Positions 44,267 through 50,847 of a DNA stretch of 56,997 nt are shown here, one piece after another. The stretch lies in contig DBAY01000068.1 in NCBI GenBank assembly GCA_002291925.1, positions 1 through 56,997 on the forward strand. The letters run 5' to 3'. The translations under genes and the position numbers were made by a program. The DNA is from Alphaproteobacteria bacterium UBA998 (GTDB taxonomy: Bacteria > Pseudomonadota > Alphaproteobacteria > Rickettsiales > UBA998). Position 1 is the stretch's first letter. Every line of letters begins with the position of its first letter. Below the pieces are notes generated by a model that did no database searches, was not told where the DNA came from, and worked only from the letters and a program-made list of their open reading frames with translations.

Positions 44267-44331
44267 GTTGATTTCCCGTGGCTTCGCGCTATGAATGACG
44301 CTTCACTATGCCAGACAGAAAGCCCGTTGCA

Positions 44332-45780
44332 ATGACAGAATTCCAGTCCCGTTTCCTGCAGGAAGTCTCCGCGCGCGGCTTTCTCTATCAGGGCACGGAT
44401 AATGCGGCGCTTGACGCGCTGCTCAGCGGCGCGGAGAAGGCGAAGACGCCCATCGTCTGCTATATCGGCTTTGATTGCACCGCGCCGAGCCTGCATGTCG
44501 GCTCGCTCATCCAGATCATGATGCTGCGCCACTGGCAGAAGGCCGGGCACAAACCCATCGTGCTGATGGGCGGCGGCACGACGAAGGTGGGCGATCCTTC
44601 GGGCAAGGACGCCTCCCGCCAGCTCCTCACCGACGAGAAAATCGCCGAGAACATGGCCGGCATCAAGCGCGTGTTTTCGCAGTTTCTGGCGTTTGAGGAC
44701 AACAAGCCCTCTCCCTCTGGGAGAGGGTTGGGTGAGGGCGCGGCGGTGCCATACACTGAGGTTTCGCCAGGGGAAAGAACCCTCACCCCCCGCCCTCTCC
44801 CCAAGGGAGAGGGGGCGATTGATCCCACCTCCTCCGCCGCCGTGATGGTCAATAACGACGACTGGCTGAGCGGGCTGAACTACATCGCCTTCCTGCGCGA
44901 TTACGGACGCCTCTTCTCCGTCAACCGCATGCTCAGCATGGAAAGCGTGAAGCAACGCCTCGAGCGCGAGAGCCATCTTAGTTTCCTAGAGTTCAACTAC
45001 ATGGTCCTGCAGGCCTACGACTTCGTGGAACTGAACAAGCGCTATGGCTGCCGTTTGCAGATTGGCGGCTCCGACCAGTGGGGAAATATCACGCAGGGGA
45101 TTGAGCTTTCGCATAAGTGTCATTCCCGCGAAAGCGGGAATCCCGAGGTGATCCGCGAGGAGATTCCCGCTTCCGCGGGAATGACGGCGTTGTTCGGCCT
45201 CACCACCCCCCTACTGACCACCTCTTCAGGCGCAAAAATGGGGAAAACGGCGTCCGGCGCCGTGTGGCTGAATGCGGAGCTAACTTCGCCCTACGATTAC
45301 TGGCAGTTCTGGCGCAATACGGAAGATGCCGATGTGGGCCGCTTCCTGCGCCTGTTCACGGAGCTGCCGATGGAGGAAATCCGCCGCCTCGAAGCGCTGG
45401 AAGGCGCGGGCATCAACGAGGCGAAGAAAATGCTCGCCACCGAGGCAACGGCCCTGCTGCATGGCCGCGCCGCTGCCGACGCCGCTGCTGAGACCGCCCG
45501 CAAGACCTTCGAGGAAGGCCAGGCCGCCGATACGTTGCCGAGCGTCGAGGTCGCCGCGCCGGATTCCGCGCCCGCCTACCAGCTGTTCGTGATGGCCGGG
45601 CTCGCCAGCTCCAACAACGAGGCCCGCAAGCTGATTCAGGGCGGCGGCGCGCGCATTAATGACGAAAAGGTCGAGGACGCCACCCGCGCCTACAGCCGCG
45701 ATGAGTTGCTCCGCTTAAGCCCGCTGAAGCTCTCCAGCGGCAAGAAGAAGCATATCCTGCTGAACGTGAGGGCCGCCTGA
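44332..45780 (+). CDS. tyrS: Tyrosine--tRNA ligase with two in-frame repeat insertions
   Basis: A 482-residue class I synthetase; relatives are near 415-420. The HIGH-type signature is PSLHVGSLIQIMMLR, and the tyrosine pocket is FNYMVLQAYDFVELNKRYGC with GGSDQWGNIT. The second signature is KMGKT in TSSGAKMGKTASGAVWLN. An S4 RNA-binding domain closes it (FVMAGLASSNNEARKLIQGG). Residues about 125-162 (PSPSGRGLGEGA to TLTPRPLPKGEG) and about 263-285 (CHSRESGNPEVIREEIPASA) are translated repeats. Removing both leaves about 420 residues with intact catalytic motifs, so the gene is probably functional. The start may be 44308. Confidence 0.94.
   Translation: MTEFQSRFLQEVSARGFLYQGTDNAALDALLSGAEKAKTPIVCYIGFDCTAPSLHVGSLIQIMMLRHWQKAGHKPIVLMGGGTTKVGDPSGKDASRQLLTDEKIAENMAGIKRVFSQFLAFEDNKPSPSGRGLGEGAAVPYTEVSPGERTLTPRPLPKGEGAIDPTSSAAVMVNNDDWLSGLNYIAFLRDYGRLFSVNRMLSMESVKQRLERESHLSFLEFNYMVLQAYDFVELNKRYGCRLQIGGSDQWGNITQGIELSHKCHSRESGNPEVIREEIPASAGMTALFGLTTPLLTTSSGAKMGKTASGAVWLNAELTSPYDYWQFWRNTEDADVGRFLRLFTELPMEEIRRLEALEGAGINEAKKMLATEATALLHGRAAADAAAETARKTFEEGQAADTLPSVEVAAPDSAPAYQLFVMAGLASSNNEARKLIQGGGARINDEKVEDATRAYSRDELLRLSPLKLSSGKKKHILLNVRAA
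44706..44815 (+). repeat. Palindromic repeat inserted in frame in tyrS, element 1
   Basis: CCCTCTCCC (44707-44715) pairs with GGGAGAGGG (44719-44727), and 44793-44801 pairs with 44805-44813. GGGTGAGGG pairs with CCCTCACCC between them. It is homologous to the anmK insertion over its ends, is in the same sense orientation, and is read in the same frame. Confidence 0.9.
45119..45185 (+). repeat. Palindromic repeat inserted in frame in tyrS, element 2
   Basis: GTCATTCCCGCGAAAGCGGG opens it, and GATTCCCGCTTCCGCGGGAA plus TGAC closes it. It is nearly the same as the intergenic copy at 37590-37656. It is read through without a stop between GIELSHK and ALFGLTTPLL of TyrS. Confidence 0.9.
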
Positions 45781-45790
45781 AACCTCTCCC

Positions 45791-45864
45791 CGTCATTGCG
45801 AGGAGCCTCAGCGATGCGGTCATCCATATGCCCGCTGGATTGCTTCGCGTTGCTCGCAATGACC
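45791..45864. repeat. CGTCATTGCGAGG-type palindromic repeat after tyrS
   Basis: CGTCATTGCGAGGAGCCTCA opens it, GGATTGCTTCGCGTTGCTCG plus CAATGACCG closes it. Related to the copy at 50186-50260. It is the first of three repeats that, with unassigned sequence, fill the 345-bp gap after tyrS. I see no gene in that gap. Confidence 0.8.
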
Positions 45865-45871
45865 GTTACGC

Positions 45872-45900
45872 TGTCACCCCGCATTCATTGCGGGGTAACA
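45872..45900. repeat. Single-hairpin TGTCACCCCGC repeat
   Basis: TGTCACCCCGCATTCATTGC is followed by GGGGTAACA, one hairpin only. It matches the left half of the repeats at 16369-16437 and 29277-29344, so it is probably a truncated copy. Confidence 0.65.
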
Positions 45901-45912
45901 TTCTTTTGGCTA

Positions 45913-45996
45913 CGTCATTCCGGGACGCGCAGTGTGCCCGAAATCTCCACGCGATGCGGGAGAGATCCTGCGCAGCCTTCGCCTCGCAGGATGACG
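45913..45996 (-). repeat. Asymmetric palindromic repeat, copy 3 (inverted)
   Basis: Read on the minus strand it begins CGTCATCCTGCGAGGCGAAG and ends GCGTCCCGGAATGACG, matching 16270-16353 and 30141-30225 along its length in reverse orientation. Confidence 0.8.
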
Positions 45997-46125
45997 ACTT
46001 CAACTTAGTTAATCGAGCGCAGGTGAAACGCCGACAGAGCGTCTCTTGAGTCAGCTATAATCTAACGAAGCAGTCGCTTACCTAGTGAGCGCAGCAGGCT
46101 GGAGTGGGAGCAAAACCAAAAACCA

Positions 46126-46368
46126 CTACACCAGCAAATTCAGGATCGAGCCGCGATCCCAGAAAATGCCGTGCTTCAGCGCCGCCACGGCACGCTCGAT
46201 GAGCGATGCCAGCACTTCTTCTGCGGGAATGGATTGGAAACCGCGCCGCAGCGGCGGCATCAGCTCTTCGCGCTCGACCTTCTTTTCTGCTTCTTTCGCT
46301 ACCCGGCGCGGGGTAGTCGTGACGACCGAAGTGCGCGGGCGGACGGTATTATTTGGCATGTTGACCAT
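46126..46368 (-). CDS. Unknown small protein, 80 residues
   Basis: The frame MVNMPNNTVRPRTSVVTTTP has a basic N-terminus followed by a charged helix (RRVAKEAEKKVEREELMPPL) and AEEVLASLIERAVAALKHGI. It has ordinary amino-acid use, unlike the Ser/Arg-rich frame on the opposite strand, which I take as its shadow. No family recognised. It ends near the repeat cluster after tyrS and lies 40 bp downstream of the next unknown gene on the same strand. Confidence 0.5.
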   Translation of the reverse strand: MVNMPNNTVRPRTSVVTTTPRRVAKEAEKKVEREELMPPLRRGFQSIPAEEVLASLIERAVAALKHGIFWDRGSILNLLV

Positions 46369-46408
46369 GCTTTACCATACCATTTCTTGACATGGGTCAA
46401 AAGCCATT

Positions 46409-46816
46409 TTACTTGCCTTGCTGCATTCCGTTCCGTGGGCCAACACGCTCAAGCACTTTAAGTGCTTCAAGATGCTTCTCCAGGTAAGGCAGGTCAAAAT
46501 ACAGACAGGCAGAATCGTTACAGAGCGGTCCTACCTTTCCCCAATGAAAGATAATTTGTCCGTCTTTCTCCTCTTTCCAGCTATCCTGCCATTTTGGATT
46601 GATAACTGCGTCTCCAAGCCCAGCGTCCCTAAAAAGTTTTCTTACTTTTTCGAACGCCATAACTTCAACGAATTGTACACGCAACATCGGACGGCCTTCC
46701 AACTCCGGCGGCGGATCCGTACGAAAATTGGTAAAGGACGTGGAAAATTGTGTGGGCATCATCACCACTTCCCGCGCCATGACGACAGTATTTGAAAACT
46801 TGTTGAGGATATTCAT
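46409..46816 (-). CDS. Unknown protein, 135 residues
   Basis: A soluble protein starting MNILNKFSNTVVMAREVVMM, with a mixed alpha/beta look (MLRVQFVEVMAFEKVRKLFR, DGQIIFHWGKVGPLCNDSAC, LYFDLPYLEKHLEALKVLER). No signal peptide or membrane segment. No family recognised. The surrounding DNA is visibly richer in A and T than the rest of the window, suggesting recent acquisition or weaker selection. It forms a possible two-gene unit with the 80-residue gene. A start further in, at MPTQF (46756), is possible. Confidence 0.55.
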   Translation of the reverse strand: MNILNKFSNTVVMAREVVMMPTQFSTSFTNFRTDPPPELEGRPMLRVQFVEVMAFEKVRKLFRDAGLGDAVINPKWQDSWKEEKDGQIIFHWGKVGPLCNDSACLYFDLPYLEKHLEALKVLERVGPRNGMQQGK

Positions 46817-46958
46817 TACTGATACGGCGGATTCATAATCAGCGATTACGCGGCGCTCTAACTGGGGGTCCCCTTTTGGGGATCAAACTTGTGCTCGTTG
46901 TATGCCATCTTATTCATCCTACTGATTTATTTTAGGATAGCATAATTTCATTAACTAT

Positions 46959-47837
46959 TTATGACATACTATTCTGCTCCGCAATCCAGCGCGTGACGGT
47001 CAGTATCTGCTCCGCATTGAGCAAGGCGGGCGCGTGGCCGACGCCCCTGAACTCCACCAGCGTCACGTTGGTCCGCTGTGCCATGGCGTGCGCCACGTCG
47101 GAAGGCAGCACATCGGAATCCGCCCCGCGCAGAAGCAGCACCGGGCAGGTGACGGCGTCCCAGAAGGCGGAGAGGTCCACGTCGGTCATGCTGGCGAAGC
47201 CGTCGCTTTGCAGCTTCACGGGGAGCATGATGTCCAGGTCACAGGCGAAGCGCCAGTGGCCGTCTGGGGCCTGCTCCAGCGTGGCATCGATATATTGCCG
47301 CCATTCGGCTTCCGTCTGTAGGCCAAAGCTGCGGCCAATGACGCGCAGGGCCGCCTCGCCCTCCTCTTTCGTGGCATAGGTCTGTATGTTGCCCGCATAC
47401 TGCGCGATGCGCCGCAGCGATTCCGCCGGGATGCGCGCGCCGACATCGTTCAGCACCAGCCATTTCAGCAGCGTAGGGTTGGAAGCCGCCGCCATCATGC
47501 CGAGGATGCCCCCCATGGAGGTGCCGATCCAGCCGACCTGCGCGATATTCTGGCTGGCCAGCAGGGCGAGGCAGTCGCCGAGGTAGGTGCCGTAATGATA
47601 GTTCATCTTCGTGGTGAGCCAGTCGCTGCGCCCCCGCCCCGCCATGTCCGGGCAGAGTACGCGGTGTGACGGCTCCAGCGCCTGCGCCAGCGCGTCGAAA
47701 TCACGCCCGTTGCGCGTCAGGCCATGGACGCAGAGGATCGGCGCCCGGCCCGCCTCGCCGAAGCTGGCATAATGCAGGCGCCGCTGGGCGTCGGGGGCTT
47801 GCGTGGGGTCGGGCAGGACGAGAAATTCTGAGCGCAT
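46959..47837 (-). CDS. Alpha/beta hydrolase
   Basis: A 292-residue hydrolase of the classical fold. The oxyanion motif is HGLTRNG in PILCVHGLTRNGRDFDALAQ, the nucleophile is Ser in GWIGTSMGGILGMMAAAS, the acid is probably in LLLRGADSDVLPSD, and the histidine is in FRGVGHAPALLNAEQ. It is close to esterase-type hydrolases common in alphaproteobacteria; the substrate is unknown. It stands alone, transcribed away from the small gene at 47925. Confidence 0.85.
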   Translation of the reverse strand: MRSEFLVLPDPTQAPDAQRRLHYASFGEAGRAPILCVHGLTRNGRDFDALAQALEPSHRVLCPDMAGRGRSDWLTTKMNYHYGTYLGDCLALLASQNIAQVGWIGTSMGGILGMMAAASNPTLLKWLVLNDVGARIPAESLRRIAQYAGNIQTYATKEEGEAALRVIGRSFGLQTEAEWRQYIDATLEQAPDGHWRFACDLDIMLPVKLQSDGFASMTDVDLSAFWDAVTCPVLLLRGADSDVLPSDVAHAMAQRTNVTLVEFRGVGHAPALLNAEQILTVTRWIAEQNSMS

Positions 47838-47924
47838 GGCAAGGATTTGGAAAGGAGTTCGTAAGAAGAGATTAATTTTTTAGCGATATTCTTAGTGCAT
47901 CAAGCATAGATTACAGGAAGTAAA

Positions 47925-48113
47925 ATGCACAGCGCTTACGAAAACCTCTCCCTCGGCTCCTCGGAAGGATGCGATACCCTGTCAGCCACCCCGGCGAGCG
48001 ATAAATACATCACCATCCCGCACCGCAATGGCGACACGCGGGTGCAGGTGTCCATCGAGACGATCAATAAATTCGGCGGCTCATGGTCGCTGGAAAGCGC
48101 GCTGTGGCATTGA
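47925..48113 (+). CDS. Unknown small protein, 62 residues
   Basis: The frame MHSAYENLSLGSSEGCDTLS is preceded by AGGAAG at good spacing, and the product has ordinary composition (DKYITIPHRNGDTRVQVSIE, NKFGGSWSLESALWH). No signal peptide or membrane helix. It converges on dadA with an 18-bp gap. Recognition of the family failed; the short length and single good ribosome binding site are the only support. Confidence 0.5.
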   Translation: MHSAYENLSLGSSEGCDTLSATPASDKYITIPHRNGDTRVQVSIETINKFGGSWSLESALWH

Positions 48114-48131
48114 GCCACGAGGCGATTCTTC

Positions 48132-49376
48132 TCAGTATCTAGACGCTTCCAGCCCTTCCAACGGGATTTCGGTCGGCCGGTTTTCCATGATGTCGGCCAG
48201 CAGATGCGCGGAGCCGGGCGATTGCGTCCAGCCCAGCGTGCCGTGGCCCGTGTGCATAAACAGATTCTCGATCTTCGTGCGGCCGATGATGGGCGGGCCG
48301 TCCGGCGTCTGCGGGCGCAGGCAGGCCCAGCGGCTCATATTGCCGAACTGCGCGTCGGGGAAGAGATCGCTCAGGCAGCGGACAATCGGCGTGATGCGCA
48401 CCTCGCGCACATCGGTGTTGTAGCGGGCGAATTCCGCCGTGCCCGCCGCGCGGACCTTGTCCCCAAGGCGGCTGATGACGACCTTTTTCTCATCATCCGT
48501 GATGCTCACCTGCGGCGCACCCTCCCACGCGGGGATGGTGATGCTGTAGCCTTTCATCGGGTAGATGGGCATGTTCAGCCCGATGGGACGCAGCAGCAGC
48601 GGGCTGTAGGAGCCCATCGCCATCACGTAGGCATCCGCCGTGCGGTCGCCCTGCGAGGTTTCGACCGCCACGATGCGGCCGCCCTCGATACGCAAACGCG
48701 TGATGTTGGCGTTATAGGTGAAGCGCGCGCCGAAATTGTCGATGCAGTAAGCGGCGAGCTTCTGGGTGAAGACGTGCAGATCGCCGGATTCATCGAGGTC
48801 TGAATAAAGCCCGCCCGCGATGGATTTCGTCGCGTTTTTCAGCGCTGGTTCACGCGCAAAGCATTGCTCACGCGTCAGCAATTCCTCTTTCGCGCCAAGC
48901 GTTTCCTGAAAACGCGCCTGTTTCAACGCGCCGTCCAGCCCCAGCTGCGAGCCGAAAATATGCAGGATGCCTTTGGAGAGATGGTTATACTCCAGCTTCG
49001 TTTCCTCGCGGATTTTCGCCAGCTTGTCGCGCGAGTAGAGGCCAAGGCGCAGCATGATCTTGGTACTGAGGTTGGCGCGCCTGGTGTTGCAGTTGAGCAG
49101 GAAGCGCAGGCCCCACGTGATCATGTGCGGGTCGGTGGAGAATTTCAGCACCAGCGGCGCGTCTTCCTGGAACATCCACTTGATGACCTTCGGCAGCGCG
49201 TCCGGGTTGGCCCAGGGCTGCGCGTGGGTGTAGCTGAGCTGCCCGCCATTGGCGTAGGAGGTCTGCATCGCCGGCGCAGCCTCACGCTCGATGACCTCCA
49301 CCTGATGCCCCCGGCTGCCCAGCACATACGCGGCGGTCACGCCTGCGACTCCTGCTCCAAGAATGATGACACGCAT
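48132..49376 (-). CDS. dadA: D-amino acid dehydrogenase small subunit
   Basis: A 414-residue FAD-dependent enzyme that oxidises D-amino acids, chiefly D-alanine, to keto acids. The N-terminal dinucleotide-binding fold is MRVIILGAGVAGVTAAYVLG; SYANGGQLSYTHAQPWANPD is a DadA hallmark. The C-terminal GNMSRWACLRPQTPDGPPII and HTGHGTLGWTQSPGSAHLLA are FAD-contact motifs. It could recycle D-Ala released by the carboxypeptidase at 8425-9882, though the genes are not linked. Divergent from the sirtuin gene. Confidence 0.93.
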   Translation of the reverse strand: MRVIILGAGVAGVTAAYVLGSRGHQVEVIEREAAPAMQTSYANGGQLSYTHAQPWANPDALPKVIKWMFQEDAPLVLKFSTDPHMITWGLRFLLNCNTRRANLSTKIMLRLGLYSRDKLAKIREETKLEYNHLSKGILHIFGSQLGLDGALKQARFQETLGAKEELLTREQCFAREPALKNATKSIAGGLYSDLDESGDLHVFTQKLAAYCIDNFGARFTYNANITRLRIEGGRIVAVETSQGDRTADAYVMAMGSYSPLLLRPIGLNMPIYPMKGYSITIPAWEGAPQVSITDDEKKVVISRLGDKVRAAGTAEFARYNTDVREVRITPIVRCLSDLFPDAQFGNMSRWACLRPQTPDGPPIIGRTKIENLFMHTGHGTLGWTQSPGSAHLLADIMENRPTEIPLEGLEASRY

Positions 49377-49453
49377 GCTGTGATGAATCCTGATATACCG
49401 AATGGATACTCTCCTTATATTAGGCTTTTTGGATGTAATGCAATGGGGGAACG

Positions 49454-50182
49454 ATGACGCATAGCACCATCGTGATATTAACCGGCGCGGGCATCTCCGC
49501 TGAATCCGGCCTGCCGACCTTCCGGGCGTCGAATGGGCTGTGGTGCGGGCACCGGGTGGAGGATGTGGCGACGCCCGAAGCGTTCGAGCGCGATCCGGAG
49601 CTGGTGCAGGAGTTCTACAACCTCCGCCGCCGCCAGCTGGCCGAGGTGGAGCCGAACGCGGCGCATCACGCGCTGGTGAAGCTGGCGCAGCACTGGCCCG
49701 GAGAGGTGGTGCTGGTGACGCAGAATGTCGACGATCTCCACCAGCGGGCGGCCGCGGGAAAGCCCCTGCTGCGCTACCGTTTCTACACCATGCATGGCGA
49801 GCTGAAGAAGGCCCGCTGCACGGCGACCGGCCGCGTCTATGACTGGGAGGGCGACCTCGGCGATGCTTCCACCTCCTCGGACGGGCTCATCGGCACGATG
49901 CGGCCGCATATCGTCTGGTTCGGCGAAATGCCTCTGTTCATGGAGGAGATCGAGGCATCACTGCGGCGTGCCGACCTGTTCATTTCCATCGGCACGTCGG
50001 GGAACGTCTACCCCGCCGCCGGATTCGTGCAGATGCTCCGCTATTCCGGCCGCGCCCATACGGTGGAGCTGAATCTGGAGCCCTCCCTCGGCACCCGCCA
50101 TTTCCACGAAGCCCATCACGGCCCCGCGACAGAGGTTGTGCCGGTGTTTGTGGAGAAGGTGCTGTCAGGCGGGGTGGTTTAG
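49454..50182 (+). CDS. cobB: NAD-dependent protein deacylase (sirtuin, CobB type)
   Basis: A 242-residue Sir2 enzyme that removes acetyl or succinyl groups from lysines using NAD. Motifs: GAGISAESGLPTFRASNGLW (NAD loop), VTQNVDDLHQRAAAGKPLLR, the catalytic His in YTMHGELKKARC, MRPHIVWFGEMP and FISIGTSGNVYPAAGF. The zinc-binding module is degenerate: only one of the four cysteines (ARC) remains, the others being replaced in CTATGRVYDWEGDLGDASTS. It ends in TAG four bases before a palindromic repeat. Confidence 0.9.
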   Translation: MTHSTIVILTGAGISAESGLPTFRASNGLWCGHRVEDVATPEAFERDPELVQEFYNLRRRQLAEVEPNAAHHALVKLAQHWPGEVVLVTQNVDDLHQRAAAGKPLLRYRFYTMHGELKKARCTATGRVYDWEGDLGDASTSSDGLIGTMRPHIVWFGEMPLFMEEIEASLRRADLFISIGTSGNVYPAAGFVQMLRYSGRAHTVELNLEPSLGTRHFHEAHHGPATEVVPVFVEKVLSGGVV

Positions 50183-50185
50183 GTT

Positions 50186-50260
50186 CGTCATTGCGAGCGC
50201 CAGCGAAGCTATCTAGAGGTCGGTGCTGGATTGCCGCGTCGCTGTGCTCCTCGCAATGAC
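50186..50260. repeat. CGTCATTGCGAG-type palindromic repeat between cobB and bcp
   Basis: CGTCATTGCGAGCGCCAGCG opens it, GCTGGATTGCCGCG is internal, and GCTCCTCGCAATGAC closes it. It lies between convergent genes and touches both stop regions. It can fold as a bidirectional terminator-like hairpin, but there is no T-run. Confidence 0.8.
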
Positions 50261-50268
50261 AACTAAAA

Positions 50269-50763
50269 CTAAAGCGCCTGCGCGGCTTTGAGGACTTCGT
50301 CGGCGTGGCCTTCGACTTTTACCTTGCGCCAGATGCGGGCGATTTTGCCGCTGGCGTCGATGAGGAAGGTGGAGCGCTCGATGCCCATGTATTTCTTGCC
50401 GTACATGCTTTTTTCCACCCACACGCCGTACTCCTCGCAGACCGAGCCTTCCTCGTCGGAAGCCAGCGTGATGGTGTAGCCGTACTTGCCACAGAATTTG
50501 TCATGGCTGGCGACCGAGTCCTTGGAGACGCCGATCACTTCCGTGTTGGCGGCCTCAAACTGCTTCTTCAGCGCGGAGAAATCCTTCCCCTCCAGCGTGC
50601 AGCCGGGCGTATCGTCCTTCGGGTAGAAATAGAGCACGACATTCTTGCCCTTCAGCTTGGCAAGGGACACCGTCGCACCACCATTGGCGGGCATGGTGAA
50701 GGCGGGCGCCTTTTCGCCTTCGGACAGGGCAGAGGAAGAAGTGACAGCAGCAGTTTTGGCCAT
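50269..50763 (-). CDS. bcp: Thioredoxin-dependent thiol peroxidase Bcp (PrxQ)
   Basis: A 164-residue peroxiredoxin reducing hydroperoxides. The peroxidatic cysteine is in FYPKDDTPGCTLEGKDFSAL. The resolving cysteine usual five residues later is missing, but a cysteine in SHDKFCGKYGYTI sits where the alpha-3 type of PrxQ has it. I chose 50763 because GGAGG lies five bases upstream. It follows glnE on the same strand by 84 bp, a pairing common in alphaproteobacteria. It ends in TAG followed by TTTTAG and a repeat. Confidence 0.94.
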   Translation of the reverse strand: MAKTAAVTSSSALSEGEKAPAFTMPANGGATVSLAKLKGKNVVLYFYPKDDTPGCTLEGKDFSALKKQFEAANTEVIGVSKDSVASHDKFCGKYGYTITLASDEEGSVCEEYGVWVEKSMYGKKYMGIERSTFLIDASGKIARIWRKVKVEGHADEVLKAAQAL

Positions 50764-50847
50764 GTGAGCCTCCATCAGATACGTGAGCAATGAAATAAAC
50801 TTATGACCTACTGACATAATGTGCGCTGCAACAAAAAAGCAAGAGGT

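Noticed and set aside
44706..45185. Frameshift or pseudogene in tyrS
   Set aside because: The frame is open throughout, all catalytic motifs and the S4 domain are intact, and the inserts add whole codons only.
46095..46132. A tRNA-like 3' end (CACTACACCA)
   Set aside because: No T loop (GTTC) or cloverleaf can be drawn around it.
46085..46390. A 101-codon plus-strand frame opposite the 80-residue gene
   Set aside because: Its Ser/Arg/Thr-rich composition looks like the shadow of the minus-strand frame, and it lacks a ribosome binding site.
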